NCBI RefSeq assembly: GCF_001424545.1
Contig: NZ_LMQL01000012.1
Location: 1-64,000 of the forward strand
DNA: 64,000 bases
Source: Ramlibacter sp. Leaf400
GTDB lineage: Bacteria; Pseudomonadota; Gammaproteobacteria; Burkholderiales; Burkholderiaceae_C
Direction: 5' to 3'
Shown: piece after piece, positions 51,313-60,340 of the stretch
Layout: each line of letters opens with the position of its first letter
Position numbering within the stretch: position 1 is the first letter of the stretch
Position numbers and translations under genes: made by a program
Notes under the pieces: generated by a model
What the model was told of the DNA's origin: nothing
What the model saw: only the letters and a program-made list of their open reading frames with translations
Databases searched by the model: none

Positions 51313-53726
51313 TCTTGCGTGAAGCGCTTCCGGTCGCCGAGCCCGGCACCGGGCCGGTGAAGATCGGCGACGAAGTCGACCGCATCGATGGCCGCGCCAA
51401 GGTGACGGGCCGTGCGCGCTACGCCGCCGAGCACACCAGGCCCGGCATGCTGTTCGGCGTGGTGGTGAACAGCACCGTGGCGCGCGGGCGCCTGCTGGCC
51501 CTGGACATCGAGGACGCGCTGGCGGTGCCGGGCGTGGTCGACGTCCTGTGGCACGGCCATCGACCCGACCTTCCGCGCCAGGACGACTGCTACCGCGACG
51601 AGGATTCGCCCTCCGGCTCGCCCTTCAAGCCGCTGCTGGGCGACGAGGTGTTCTTCAACGGCCAGCCGATCGCGCTGGTGGTGGCCGAGAGCTTCGAGGC
51701 CGCCCGCTGGGCGTCGTCGCTCGTGCGCGCCGAGTACCGCGAGAGCCTGTACGAGACGGACCTGCTGTCCAACCTCGGCGATGCGCACGAGCCGGCCGGC
51801 GGCGACGGACCGCCCGGCCCGATCGGCGATGCCGATGCCGCGTTCGACGCCGCTCCGATCCAGGTGGACGTGCAGTTCCACCAGGGCGTGGAGCACCACA
51901 ACCCCCTGGAGATGCATGCCAGCACGGTGCATTTCGAGCGCGACGGCAAGGTGGTGATCCACGACAAGACCCAGGGCCCGATCAACAGCCGGGACGTGGT
52001 CTGCCGGGTGTTCGGGTTCGAGCCGCACGAGGTGGTCGTGCGCAACCCCTACGTGGGCGGCGCATTCGGCTCCGGGCTGCGGCCGCAGTACCAGCTCTAC
52101 CTGGCGGTGATGGCGGCGCTGCACCTGCGCCGGCCGGTGCGGGTGGTGCTGACGCGCCAGCAGATGTTCACCTTCGGGCACCGGCCGCAGGCGTGGCAGC
52201 GGGTGAAGCTGGCGGCCGACCGCGACGGCACGCTGCGGGCCATCGTGCACGAGGCCATCGAGGAGACCTCGCGGCTGGAGGACTTCCAGGAGACGGTGGT
52301 CGACTGGTCCGCCCGCCTCTACCGCTGCGACAACATCCGGCTGCGCCAGCGGCTGGTGGACCTGGACCGCTACACGCCGCTGGACATGCGCGCACCGGGC
52401 GCGACGCACGGCCTGTTCGCGCTCGAGGTGGCGATGGACGAACTGGCGCACGAACTGGGCCTGGACCCGCTGGCGCTGCGCCTGAAGAACTACGCGGAGC
52501 GCGATCCCACGTCCGGCAAGCCCTTCTCCAGCAAGGCGCTGCGCGAGTGCTACGAGCAGGGCGCCGAGCGCTTCGGCTGGTCGCGGCGGCCGCCGCAGCC
52601 GCGCGCCCTGCGCGAGGGCGACGAGCTGGTGGGCTGGGGCATGGCCACGGGGATGTGGGAGGCGATGCAGGACTCGGCCCAGGTCAGCGCCACCCTGCAC
52701 CCCGACGGCCGCCTGGAGCTGGCCAGCGCGGCCAGCGACATCGGCACCGGCACGTACACGGCGCTGTGCATGGTGGCGGCCGAGGCGATGGGGTTGCCGC
52801 TGGAGCAGGTGACTTTCCGGCTGGGTGATTCCAGCCTGCCGCAGGCGCCGCTGGAAGGCGGCTCCTCGCACGTGGCCACGCTGGGCTCGGCCGTCGCGGG
52901 GGTGTGCGACGAGCTGCGGCGCAAGCTGTGGAGCATGGCGCGGACGATGCGAAGCTCACCCTTCCGGAGCAGTCACCGGTCCACGGAGGTCGCTTTCGCC
53001 GAAGAGCAGATGCGCTGGCGCCAAGCGGACGGCGGTGCGGCGGAGGCGGGGCAGGGCGCGGTGGCCCTCACGGACCTGCTGGCCTGGAATGGCGGCGGGC
53101 CGGTGCAGGCGCGCTTCGAGCTCAAGCCCGACCAGAAGGCGAAGGACAAGTTCGCCCGTGCCACGCATTCGGCCGTGTTCTGCGAGGTGCGGGTGGACGA
53201 GGACTTCGGTCGCGTGCGCGTGACGCGCGTGGTGAGCGCCGTGGCCGCCGGGCGCATCGTCAATGCCAAGGCGGCGCGCAGCCAGGTGGTCGGCGGCGTG
53301 GTGTGGGGCATCAGCCAGGCCCTGCACGAGGAGACGCACACCGACCACCGGCTGGGCCGCTTCATGAACCACAACCTGGCCGAGTATCACGTGCCGGTGA
53401 ACGCGGACGTGCACGACATCGACGTGCTGTTCGTGCAGGAGGACGACCGCGTCGTCAGCCGCATCGGCGCCAAGGGCGTGGGCGAGATCGGCATCCTCGG
53501 CGTGGCCGCGGCGATCTCCAACGCCATCTTCCACGCGACCGGCCGCCGCCTGCGCACCACGCCGATGTCGCCCGACAAGGTGATGGCGCCCGGCGATGGC
53601 TGGGCGGCGGGGGACGCTGCGGTGTTCCGGTCGATGCGCGCGGGTTCGGCGGCCGGTCGCGGATCGCCCGTGCGGTCGCCGCGCACCGAGGAGGCGGCCG
53701 ATGGCCGGATGGCGCGGCAGACCTGA
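51309..53726 (+). CDS. Molybdenum hydroxylase, molybdopterin-binding subunit (YagR/PaoC-like)
   Basis: 805 aa of the xanthine dehydrogenase large-subunit family. Signatures: RIDGRAKVTGRARYAAEH, FHQGVEHHNPLEMHAST, GGAFGSGLRPQ (molybdopterin contact), DMRAPGATHGLFALEVAM with the substrate-positioning Arg, and the catalytic Glu in KGVGEIGILGVAAA. The last ~25 residues are an unconserved basic tail. PaoABC oxidises aromatic and other aldehydes; that substrate class is the best guess. No XdhC/PaoD-like cofactor chaperone gene follows. Confidence 0.92.
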   Translation: MILREALPVAEPGTGPVKIGDEVDRIDGRAKVTGRARYAAEHTRPGMLFGVVVNSTVARGRLLALDIEDALAVPGVVDVLWHGHRPDLPRQDDCYRDEDSPSGSPFKPLLGDEVFFNGQPIALVVAESFEAARWASSLVRAEYRESLYETDLLSNLGDAHEPAGGDGPPGPIGDADAAFDAAPIQVDVQFHQGVEHHNPLEMHASTVHFERDGKVVIHDKTQGPINSRDVVCRVFGFEPHEVVVRNPYVGGAFGSGLRPQYQLYLAVMAALHLRRPVRVVLTRQQMFTFGHRPQAWQRVKLAADRDGTLRAIVHEAIEETSRLEDFQETVVDWSARLYRCDNIRLRQRLVDLDRYTPLDMRAPGATHGLFALEVAMDELAHELGLDPLALRLKNYAERDPTSGKPFSSKALRECYEQGAERFGWSRRPPQPRALREGDELVGWGMATGMWEAMQDSAQVSATLHPDGRLELASAASDIGTGTYTALCMVAAEAMGLPLEQVTFRLGDSSLPQAPLEGGSSHVATLGSAVAGVCDELRRKLWSMARTMRSSPFRSSHRSTEVAFAEEQMRWRQADGGAAEAGQGAVALTDLLAWNGGGPVQARFELKPDQKAKDKFARATHSAVFCEVRVDEDFGRVRVTRVVSAVAAGRIVNAKAARSQVVGGVVWGISQALHEETHTDHRLGRFMNHNLAEYHVPVNADVHDIDVLFVQEDDRVVSRIGAKGVGEIGILGVAAAISNAIFHATGRRLRTTPMSPDKVMAPGDGWAAGDAAVFRSMRAGSAAGRGSPVRSPRTEEAADGRMARQT

Positions 53727-53768
53727 TCCCTGTCGCCGTTGCGCGCAGGCCTGCGAGACAATGGCCGC

Positions 53769-54068
53769 GTGATCGTCGTCTACTGGCTGGAACAGGATCG
53801 TGCGGGCGTGGCGTCGGCGCGCCATGCGTCGTTTGCTTCCGACCGGCTGGGGGAGGCGCTGAAGTTCGCCGAGACCTTGCGTGCGCGTCGGCGTGAAGGC
53901 CAGGGGATCAGCCACGTGGCGATCCAGTCGGAGTTGCCGGAGTCGGTGGGGCAGGCGGGGGTGGCGGATCCTTCGAAGGATTACGCGCACTACAAGCGGC
54001 GGCTGGATCCGTCGGTTCCGTTGGGGCGGGCGTCTGGTTCTGAGCCTTATCGCGGGGAGGAAGGCTAG
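53769..54068 (+). CDS. Short hypothetical protein
   Basis: 99 aa with a GTG start at 53769 (VIVVYWLEQDRAGVASARHA). The sequence includes AETLRARRREGQGISHVAIQ and YAHYKRRLDPSVPL and has no signal or membrane segment. Its third-position base use is less GC-biased than neighbours towards the 3' end. I do not recognise the family. It follows the molybdoenzyme operon by 42 bp and precedes a 443-bp repeat-rich gap. Confidence 0.6.
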   Translation: MIVVYWLEQDRAGVASARHASFASDRLGEALKFAETLRARRREGQGISHVAIQSELPESVGQAGVADPSKDYAHYKRRLDPSVPLGRASGSEPYRGEEG

Positions 54069-54089
54069 GCGCATTGCTGTTCGTGGCCT

Positions 54090-54218
54090 GCGGCAGGGGG
54101 TCCCCGGCGGGGGGGCTCATGCTGTGCCTCTCCGCCTGCTTCGCTGACGCTCGCAGGGCCCGCACCACTGCGCGACGCTCGGCACAGAAATCGCCCCCCG
54201 CCGGGGACCCCCTGCCGC
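54090..54218. repeat. 25-bp perfect inverted repeat with 79-bp spacer
   Basis: The first arm (54090-54114, GCGGCAGGGGGTCCCCGGCG...) and the second arm (54194-54218, ...CGCCGGGGACCCCCTGCCGC) are exact reverse complements. Inside, CTGTGCC/GGCACAG make a further complementary pair. The whole can fold as one long hairpin. It looks like a non-coding repeat element, possibly a MITE or REP-like relic, in the gap 54069-54511. Confidence 0.8.
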
Positions 54219-54284
54219 TGGAGGCGGAGGTGATTCGTTGGCAGGGCCCAGGGAGGGAGTCTCACACTGCGCTCTCCACCGCCA

Positions 54285-54408
54285 GCGCCCCCACCCCAAC
54301 CCTCCCCCGGAGGGGGAGGGAGGAATACCCGCTGCTCGTTGTGCGTTTCTCGGTCCGGAGCCCTTGTCTTTTCCCTCCCCCTCCGGGGGAGGGCAGGGTG
54401 GGGGCGCC
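54285..54408. repeat. Pair of inverted GC-rich repeats (CCCTCCCCCGGAGGGGGAGGG type)
   Basis: The segment at 54285-54322 (GCGCCCCCACCCCAACCCTC...) recurs in inverted orientation at 54371-54408 (...GGGCAGGGTGGGGGCGCC) with a few mismatches, about 48 bp apart. Each copy is itself nearly palindromic (CCCTCCCCC-GGAGGGGGAGGG). Such elements are common between genes in Comamonadaceae and Xanthomonadales in my recollection. The rest of the 54069-54511 gap has no ORF I would call. Confidence 0.75.
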
Positions 54409-54511
54409 CCGGAGCCGAAGCGAGCAGCGCGGCTTGGGTCGATCCCTGCCGCGCACCCCAACCGCCCGAGCGCGCACCTGCCAAACCCACACCCCCGCTA
54501 GACTGCCCCCC

Positions 54512-55654
54512 ATGCAAGACATCCTCCGCGGCCTGCGCGTGCTCGAACTCGGCCAGGTGCTGGCCGGGCCGTTCGCCGGGGCGATCTTTGCCGACCTCGG
54601 CGCGGAAGTGATCAAGGTCGAGCGCCTCGACGGCGGCGACGACGCGCGCCGAATGGGCGCGGCTTTCCGCGGCGGCGACTCGCTCATCTTCCAGGTGTTC
54701 AACCGCGGCAAGCAGTCGGTCGCGCTGGACCTGAAGTCCGAGGAAGGCCGGCTCGCGCTGGAGCAGCTGCTCGCCACCGCCGACGTGCTGGTGCACAACC
54801 TTCGCCCGGGCGTGACCGACGCGCTGGGCATTGCCGGCCCCGACGTGTGCGCGCGCCATCCCCGCCTGGTGTACTGCGAGATCTCCGCCTTCGGCGCCAC
54901 CGGGCCGATGCGCATGCGTCCCGGCTACGAGCCGCTGGTGCAGGCCTTCAGCGGCCTGTCGGCGATCAACGGCGGGCCGGACGATCCGCCGATGCGCGCG
55001 GGCGCCTCGCTGTGCGACCAGGGCAGCGGCATGTGGGCCGTGATCGGCGCGCTCGCGCTGCTGCAGCGCCGCCAGCACACCGGCCGCGGCGGCATCGTCG
55101 CCACCTCGCTGCTGGAAGCGGCGATGGGCTGGAACTCGCAGAAGGTCGACGCCCTCGTCAACGAGGGCCGGCAGCCCGACCGCCACCGCTCGGGCCATCC
55201 GGGGTTCGTCCCCTACGAGGCCTTCGACACCGCTGACGCGCCGCTGCTGGTGTGCTGCGGCAACGACCGCCTGTTCGCCAAGCTGGCGAACGAACTCGGC
55301 CGGCCGCAGTGGACGAGCGACGAGCGCTTCGCCACCAACCGCGCCCGGCTCGAGCACAAGGCGCAGCTGTTCGCCGAGCTGGTGCCGCTGCTGCAGGCGC
55401 GACCGCGCGCCGAATGGCTGGACCGGCTGGAGCGCGCCGGCGTGCCCTGCGCGCCGATCCATTCGCTGCCCGAGGCCGTGGCGCACCCGCAGGTGCAGGC
55501 GCTGGGCATCCTGCAATCGCTGCCACAGGAGGGGATGCGCCTGACGGCGCTGCCCTTCACGGTCGACGGCCAGCGCCCGGCGCTGACGGCCGCGGCGCCG
55601 CGGCTGGGTGAGCACAATGCGCGGCACGGGCTCGCGCCGCTGCCGAACCCCTGA
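54512..55654 (+). CDS. CaiB/BaiF-family CoA transferase
   Basis: 380 aa class III CoA transferase. Typical features: LRGLRVLELGQVLAGPFAGA at the N-terminus, LGAEVIKVERLDGGDDAR, NRGKQSVALDLKSEEGR, and the SGHPGFVPYEAFDTADAP segment. The residue aligned with the catalytic Asp169 of formyl-CoA transferase appears to be Glu in ATSLLEAAMGW, a variant also seen in some relatives. It moves CoA between carboxylic acids. The start is ATG 54512. A Bug receptor follows, a common pairing. Confidence 0.9.
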   Translation: MQDILRGLRVLELGQVLAGPFAGAIFADLGAEVIKVERLDGGDDARRMGAAFRGGDSLIFQVFNRGKQSVALDLKSEEGRLALEQLLATADVLVHNLRPGVTDALGIAGPDVCARHPRLVYCEISAFGATGPMRMRPGYEPLVQAFSGLSAINGGPDDPPMRAGASLCDQGSGMWAVIGALALLQRRQHTGRGGIVATSLLEAAMGWNSQKVDALVNEGRQPDRHRSGHPGFVPYEAFDTADAPLLVCCGNDRLFAKLANELGRPQWTSDERFATNRARLEHKAQLFAELVPLLQARPRAEWLDRLERAGVPCAPIHSLPEAVAHPQVQALGILQSLPQEGMRLTALPFTVDGQRPALTAAAPRLGEHNARHGLAPLPNP

Positions 55655-55685
55655 GCATTTTTTTCCAATGAAGGAGACAACACCG

Positions 55686-56663
55686 ATGCGATCCGGCCTC
55701 TGCAGGCGCGCCGTCCTGGCCGCCACCCTTCTCGCCGCCTCGACGGCCTTCGCGCAAGGCGCGTCCGGTTACCCCAGCAAGCCGATCCGCGTGGTGGTGC
55801 CGTTCGCGCCGGGCAGCGCGACCGACCAGATCGCCCGCGCCTTCACGCAGAAGATGCAGGAATCGCTCGGCCAGCCGCTGGTGGTGGACAACAAGCCGGG
55901 CGTCAACGGCATGCTGGGCGCCGCCGAAGTCGCCAGGGCCACGCCCGACGGCTACACGATCCTGATCGGCACCAACAGCACGAACGCGGCGCTCAAGAGC
56001 CTGATGAAGAAGCTGCCCTACGACCAGGACACCGCCTTCGCGCCGGTCGCCTACATGGGCCAGGTGCCGCTGATCGTGGCAGTGAACAACGACGTGCCCG
56101 CGCGCACCCTGCGCGAGCTGGTGGACATCGCCAAGGCCAAGCCCGGCCAGGTCACCTTCGCCAGCGCCAGCACGTCGCAGCTGGTGTCCACCGAGATGCT
56201 GGCCAGCATGGCCGGCGTCCAGCTGAACAACATCCCGTACAAGAGCGGCCCCGCCGCGATGACCGACCTGATCGGCGGCCAGGTGATGATGTTCACCGCC
56301 GACTTCGCCGTGATGCTGCCCCAGGTCAACGGCGGCAAGGTGCGCGGCCTGGCCGTCACCTCGGCCAAGCGCTCGCCCGCGGTGCCCAACCTGCCGACGG
56401 TGAACGAGGCGCTGGGCCTGAAGGACTACGAGCTGATCGCGTACTTCGCGGCGTTCGCGCCGGCCGGCACCCCGCCGGAGATCGTGCGCAAGCTCAACGA
56501 GGCCGTGAATGCGGCGGCGCAGAGCAAGGACGTGACGGAGAAATTCGCGCCGATCGGCTTCGTGCCGGAGCCGGGACCGCCGGAAGCGCTGGCCCAGCGC
56601 ACCAAGGCGGAAACCGCCAAGTGGGCCAAGGCGATCAAGGACGCGAAGATCGAGCCGCAGTGA
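55686..56663 (+). CDS. Bug-family tripartite tricarboxylate transporter substrate-binding protein
   Basis: 325 aa. Signal peptide MRSGLCRRAVLAATLLAASTAFAQ, then the Bug fold: PSKPIRVVVPFAPGSATDQI, NKPGVNGMLGAAEVARATPDG and the ligand-binding FASASTSQLVSTEM. Start: ATG 55686 is preferred over the in-frame ATG 55668 because AAGGAG (55671-55676) lies 9 bp upstream of it and it starts the signal peptide cleanly. Its neighbour is a CoA transferase, so the ligand may be a carboxylic acid that is then CoA-activated. It is a different subgroup from the receptor at 37028. Confidence 0.87.
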   Translation: MRSGLCRRAVLAATLLAASTAFAQGASGYPSKPIRVVVPFAPGSATDQIARAFTQKMQESLGQPLVVDNKPGVNGMLGAAEVARATPDGYTILIGTNSTNAALKSLMKKLPYDQDTAFAPVAYMGQVPLIVAVNNDVPARTLRELVDIAKAKPGQVTFASASTSQLVSTEMLASMAGVQLNNIPYKSGPAAMTDLIGGQVMMFTADFAVMLPQVNGGKVRGLAVTSAKRSPAVPNLPTVNEALGLKDYELIAYFAAFAPAGTPPEIVRKLNEAVNAAAQSKDVTEKFAPIGFVPEPGPPEALAQRTKAETAKWAKAIKDAKIEPQ

Positions 56664-56682
56664 CGCGGCGCGGGGCGGGCGC

Positions 56683-57066
56683 TCAGCCCGCCTCGGCGGG
56701 TTCGCCGCGGTGCTTCTCGAGGAAGACGCGCAGCTGGCGGTAGTCGGACTTGGAGATCGCGTCCAGCGCGCCCTGGGCGCGGCACTTGCGCACCACGGCG
56801 GGCGACGCGAAGTCGCTGAACACCACCACCTTGGCGGCCTGCCCGCGGGCGGCGCCGGCCAGCACCGAGAAGCCCGAACCTTCGCGCAGCATCAGGTCCA
56901 GGATGACCAGGTCGGCTTCGCCCGGATGGTCGTGCAGCCACACCAGCGCGCCGGATTCGGTGGTGCAGGTGCCGATCAGCTCGAAGCCGCCGACGAAGTC
57001 GAGCAGCTCGGTGATCAGCTGGTGGGTGGCCTTGACGTCTTCGACCAGCAGGACGCGGATGCTCAC
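56683..57066 (-). CDS. Single-domain response regulator (REC only)
   Basis: 127 aa forming only a receiver domain: acidic pocket VEDV (8-11), phosphoacceptor Asp57 (VILDLML), Ser/Thr at FSD, and Lys in ISKSDYRQ. No output domain follows, so it is a CheY-like or phosphorelay shuttle protein. The GTG start at 57066 is chosen; the frame remains open far upstream without REC-like sequence. No histidine kinase is adjacent. It is transcribed away from the flavodoxin-like gene. Confidence 0.83.
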   Translation of the reverse strand: MSIRVLLVEDVKATHQLITELLDFVGGFELIGTCTTESGALVWLHDHPGEADLVILDLMLREGSGFSVLAGAARGQAAKVVVFSDFASPAVVRKCRAQGALDAISKSDYRQLRVFLEKHRGEPAEAG

Positions 57067-57246
57067 GCGCGATTCTCCTTGGGGCTCTGCAGCACGACGG
57101 TGATTGTCGCGGCCGGTCGCCAGCTCGTCTGTAGTCCCTGGCCTACTCATCCATGGCGTCGAGGTGGAAGGGGCGTGGCTCAGGCGTGGGTGCATCGACG
57201 CGCGAGGCCCCCACGCGCCCTGCATCGTTCCTAAACTGCTGCGCAC

Positions 57247-58317
57247 ATGACCACCGTACGCAAAGGCCAGGCAGGGCCCATGCTGCCGCGCGACCAGTTC
57301 CGCGAACGTTTCCGGGAGGCGTTCTACGACCCGGCCTACCAGGCCGAGTCCGCGGCCATCGAACGCCTGGAGGCGATCGCCTGGGACGCGTACCAGCAGG
57401 GCCGCAAGGCGCCGGTCACGGCGCCGGCCGGCCCCGGCTTCGCCGACCCCGGCTACGAGCTTTCCGTCGAGTGGCGCGCCGCGCGCGATCGCCTGATCGA
57501 AGCCCAGAAGCGATGGGGCGAGACCGCGACGCCTTCGCGCGTGCTGCTGGTGTGCGGGTCCTCCCGCAACGACGGCACCTGTCCCGGCGAGATGTCCAAG
57601 AGCTGGCGGCTGACGCAGCTGGCACGCGGCGTGGTCGAACAGGCCGGCATGGAATGCGACGTGCTGGACCTGAGCCTGATCACCTCCGACTACGACCGCC
57701 ACATCCACCCGTGCAAGGGCTGCGTCTCCACCGCGATGCCCCTGTGCCACTGGCCCTGCAGCTGCTACCCCAACCACGCGCAGCGCCAGACCGGCGACTG
57801 GATGAACGAGATCTACGAGCGCTGGGTCAGCGCGCATGGCGTTTTCCTGGTGACGCCCGTGTACTGGTACCAGGCCGCCAGCCCGCTCAAGCTGATGATG
57901 GACCGCCTGGTCTGCGCGGACGGCGGCAACCCGGACCCGACCAGCACGCACGGCAAGAAGCCCGACGAAGCCAAGGCGCTGGAGCTGCAGGGCTGGGACT
58001 ATCCCAAGCACCTGGCCGGCCGGGCCTACGGCGTGGTGGTGCACGGCGACGTGGCCGGCATCGAGTCGGTGCGGCGCGCGCTGAGCGACTGGCTGGACTG
58101 GATGGGCCTGGTGGACGCGGGATCGCAGGCGCGGCTGGACCGCTTCATCGGCTACTACGAGCCCTACGCCAGCAGCCACGACACGCTGGATGCCGACGAG
58201 GCGGTGCAGACCGAGGTGTGCAATGCGGCACGCGCCGTGGTGACGGCGGTCAAGGAGCTGCGTGCCGGCCGCCTGCGCCAGCCCGACGCGCGCCTCTCGC
58301 GGCCCCGGCCCAAGTGA
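57247..58317 (+). CDS. Flavodoxin-like/NADPH-dependent FMN reductase family protein
   Basis: 356 aa. An N-terminal helical extension (residues 1-95) precedes a flavodoxin-like domain: VLLVCGSSRNDGTCPGEMSK, HPCKGCVSTAMPLCHWPCSC and VFLVTPVYWYQAASPLKLMM (FMN/substrate). The Cys-rich stretch CKGCVSTAMPLCHWPCSC is unlike a plain flavodoxin and suggests metal or disulfide. NAD(P)H-linked flavin or quinone reduction is likely. The start is ATG 57247. Confidence 0.82.
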   Translation: MTTVRKGQAGPMLPRDQFRERFREAFYDPAYQAESAAIERLEAIAWDAYQQGRKAPVTAPAGPGFADPGYELSVEWRAARDRLIEAQKRWGETATPSRVLLVCGSSRNDGTCPGEMSKSWRLTQLARGVVEQAGMECDVLDLSLITSDYDRHIHPCKGCVSTAMPLCHWPCSCYPNHAQRQTGDWMNEIYERWVSAHGVFLVTPVYWYQAASPLKLMMDRLVCADGGNPDPTSTHGKKPDEAKALELQGWDYPKHLAGRAYGVVVHGDVAGIESVRRALSDWLDWMGLVDAGSQARLDRFIGYYEPYASSHDTLDADEAVQTEVCNAARAVVTAVKELRAGRLRQPDARLSRPRPK

Positions 58318-58422
58318 GCCGCCGCAGCGGGCTCCTACACGGCGACGCGGCGCGGCCGCTCAGCCAGCAGCCCGCGGCGAACCCAGAATGCCGGGGACCC
58401 CACCTCCACCTGCCATGACACC

Positions 58423-58836
58423 ATGAACCTCGTCCGCTGCAAGTTCACGATCGACGGCCACGAACTGGACGCCTACGTCGCCCGCTCGGACGAGCAGCGC
58501 GCCCTGGGCCTGATGCACGTCGCCGAGCTCGGCGACAACGAAGGCATGCTCTTCGTGTGTGATGAGTGCGAGGTGCAGAGCTTCTGGATGAAGGACACGC
58601 CGGTGGCCCTGTCCATCGCCTTCCTCGACGAGGACGGCACCGTGCTGCACACCGAGGACATGGAGCCGCACTCGCTCGACTCGCACACCTGCGAGCACGA
58701 GGTGCGCTACGTGCTGGAGGTGCCGCAGGGCTGGTTCGCCGAGCGCGGCATCGGCGCCGGCGCCCGCGTCGAGGGGCCGACCTTCCTGCCGGCGGCGGAA
58801 CTCAGCGAAGGTACTCGGGCGCCGGTGCCGGATTGA
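58423..58836 (+). CDS. DUF192 family protein
   Basis: 137 aa. DUF192 features: ARSDEQRALGLMHVAELGDNEG near the N-terminus and FWMKDTPVALSIAFLDEDG, the family core, with YVLEVPQGWFAERGIGAGAR at the end. No signal peptide is present, unlike many DUF192 proteins. The family is uncharacterised. Its 3' end overlaps the convergent tannase-like gene by 35 bp. Confidence 0.85.
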   Translation: MNLVRCKFTIDGHELDAYVARSDEQRALGLMHVAELGDNEGMLFVCDECEVQSFWMKDTPVALSIAFLDEDGTVLHTEDMEPHSLDSHTCEHEVRYVLEVPQGWFAERGIGAGARVEGPTFLPAAELSEGTRAPVPD

Positions 58837-60340
58837 GGACCGCCGAGGCCGCGTTGCCGTTGTCCGCGCAGGTGAAGCTCGCAGCGGCGGTGGGATCGCC
58901 GGCCACGTACTTCGGGAACTGAGGATAGGCGCAGACCGGGCGCTGGGCCTGGATGCCCTGCGCCGGCTGGTCGTTCACGTACTTGGTGGCAGTGAGCGCG
59001 TCGGGCCCGCTGCCGCCTTCGACCCAGTTCTGCAGCGCCACCATGGCGTCGTGGCTGACATCGGCGGCGGGGGGCTCGGGCGCGACCACGGCGCCGCTGA
59101 ACAGGTTGCCGAACGCGTTGGGCCCGTCCCCGCCGGCGCAGTGCGCCATGCCTGGCACCACGAAGAGGCGGAAGAACTGGCGCGTGCGGTCCAGCCCCAC
59201 CTTCAGCGAGCCGGGCTGCGCCTGCGCCACGCGGTGGTAGTAGTTGATGAGGTCCTGCACCGGGATCAAAGGGTCCGCCGTGCCGTGGTAGGCGATCAGC
59301 TTGCCGCCGCGCGCGCGGAAGGCGCCCAGGTCCGGGTTGTTCGCGTTCAGGATCGGCGCGAGCAGCGAATCGACCGCAGCCATGTGCTGGTCGAAATCGT
59401 ACGTCGTCGCCTGCCAGGCCAGGCCGAACACCCACTTGAAGAGCGAACCGAACTGCGGTTCGGCCCGACCCTGCGACTGCCAGCCGAACAGGCTGTCGCT
59501 CTCCGCGCCGCGCGTGGAGGCGGAGGCGATGCGGCGACCGGTGGCGCGGTTCGTCGCGCCCTGGTAGATCGTGCGCGCGGCCGCCACCTGCTCGGGCGAC
59601 AGGCAGTTGGTGGACAGCGGCGAGGTGCACTGCAGCTCGCCCGGGTCCCAGTCGCAGGTGCGGGGATCGGTGAGGAAGGTGTCCTGCGCGAGCCCGCCGC
59701 TCTTCACCGCGCAGGCCCGAGCCACGGCCGCGGTGATCAGCCGTGCGTGGTCGGAGTTGAAGGTGCTGGCCAGCGTGGCCTTCTGCGCCTGGAAGTTCCA
59801 CACCAGGCCGGTGTGGACGTGCGTCCGGTTGTTCGCCGGCGCGCCGGCCAGGATGCCGTCGTAGTCACCGGGATGGCGCTGGGCGGTCATCAGCGCCTGC
59901 TGGCCGCCCGTGGAGCAGCCGTTGAAGTACGAGAAGGCCGGCGCGCGGCCGTAGTGCGCAGCGATCAGCTGCTTGGACACCGTGGTCATCACGTGCGTGG
60001 CGCGATGGCCCCAGTCTTCCCATTTCTGCGGATGGCCCACCAGCAGGTCGCCGTTGTTGTTGGCCGAGGGCGCCGTGCCCATGTCGGTGGTGGCCACGGC
60101 GAACAGGCGCCGCAGCCCGACCACCATGGCGGGCGCTCCGACGGCGATGGTGCCGGCGTAGCCGCCGTTGCCGATGCCTTCGAAGCGGCCGTTCCAGTCG
60201 GCCTGCGTCGGCAACCAGACTTCGATGTTGATGAGCGAGTCGGGCGTGGGCGTGGCCACGGCGCTCACCTTGCAGAAGGGCGGGACGCGGTCGTAGGCCC
60301 GGCCGTCCGCGGCCACGTAAACGGGGCCCGGCACGCTCAC
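58802..60340 (-). CDS. Tannase/feruloyl esterase family protein (5' end possibly frameshifted)
   Basis: 512 aa from GTG 60340. Tannase-family features: nucleophile elbow FNGCSTGGQQALM, AGAPANNRTH, KLIAYHGTADPLIPVQ and the catalytic-His region VVPGMAHCAGGDGP. It hydrolyses esters of aromatic acids. The frame continues upstream from 60340 to about 60500 and encodes RALLLGLACGGWAAAAVPCE, a signal-peptide-like stretch, but has no ATG/GTG/TTG start there. An ATG at 60465 lies in a different frame. A one-base shift in between would restore a normal secreted protein, so the gene may be frameshifted or the read may hold an error. Confidence 0.82.
   Translation of the reverse strand: MSVPGPVYVAADGRAYDRVPPFCKVSAVATPTPDSLINIEVWLPTQADWNGRFEGIGNGGYAGTIAVGAPAMVVGLRRLFAVATTDMGTAPSANNNGDLLVGHPQKWEDWGHRATHVMTTVSKQLIAAHYGRAPAFSYFNGCSTGGQQALMTAQRHPGDYDGILAGAPANNRTHVHTGLVWNFQAQKATLASTFNSDHARLITAAVARACAVKSGGLAQDTFLTDPRTCDWDPGELQCTSPLSTNCLSPEQVAAARTIYQGATNRATGRRIASASTRGAESDSLFGWQSQGRAEPQFGSLFKWVFGLAWQATTYDFDQHMAAVDSLLAPILNANNPDLGAFRARGGKLIAYHGTADPLIPVQDLINYYHRVAQAQPGSLKVGLDRTRQFFRLFVVPGMAHCAGGDGPNAFGNLFSGAVVAPEPPAADVSHDAMVALQNWVEGGSGPDALTATKYVNDQPAQGIQAQRPVCAYPQFPKYVAGDPTAAASFTCADNGNAASAVLNPAPAPEYLR

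Noticed and set aside
52920-53030. A possible frameshift in the large molybdoenzyme subunit around SSPFRSSHRSTE
   Set aside because: The frame continues to EVAFAEEQMRWR, which resembles the normal region of this family, so no shift is needed.
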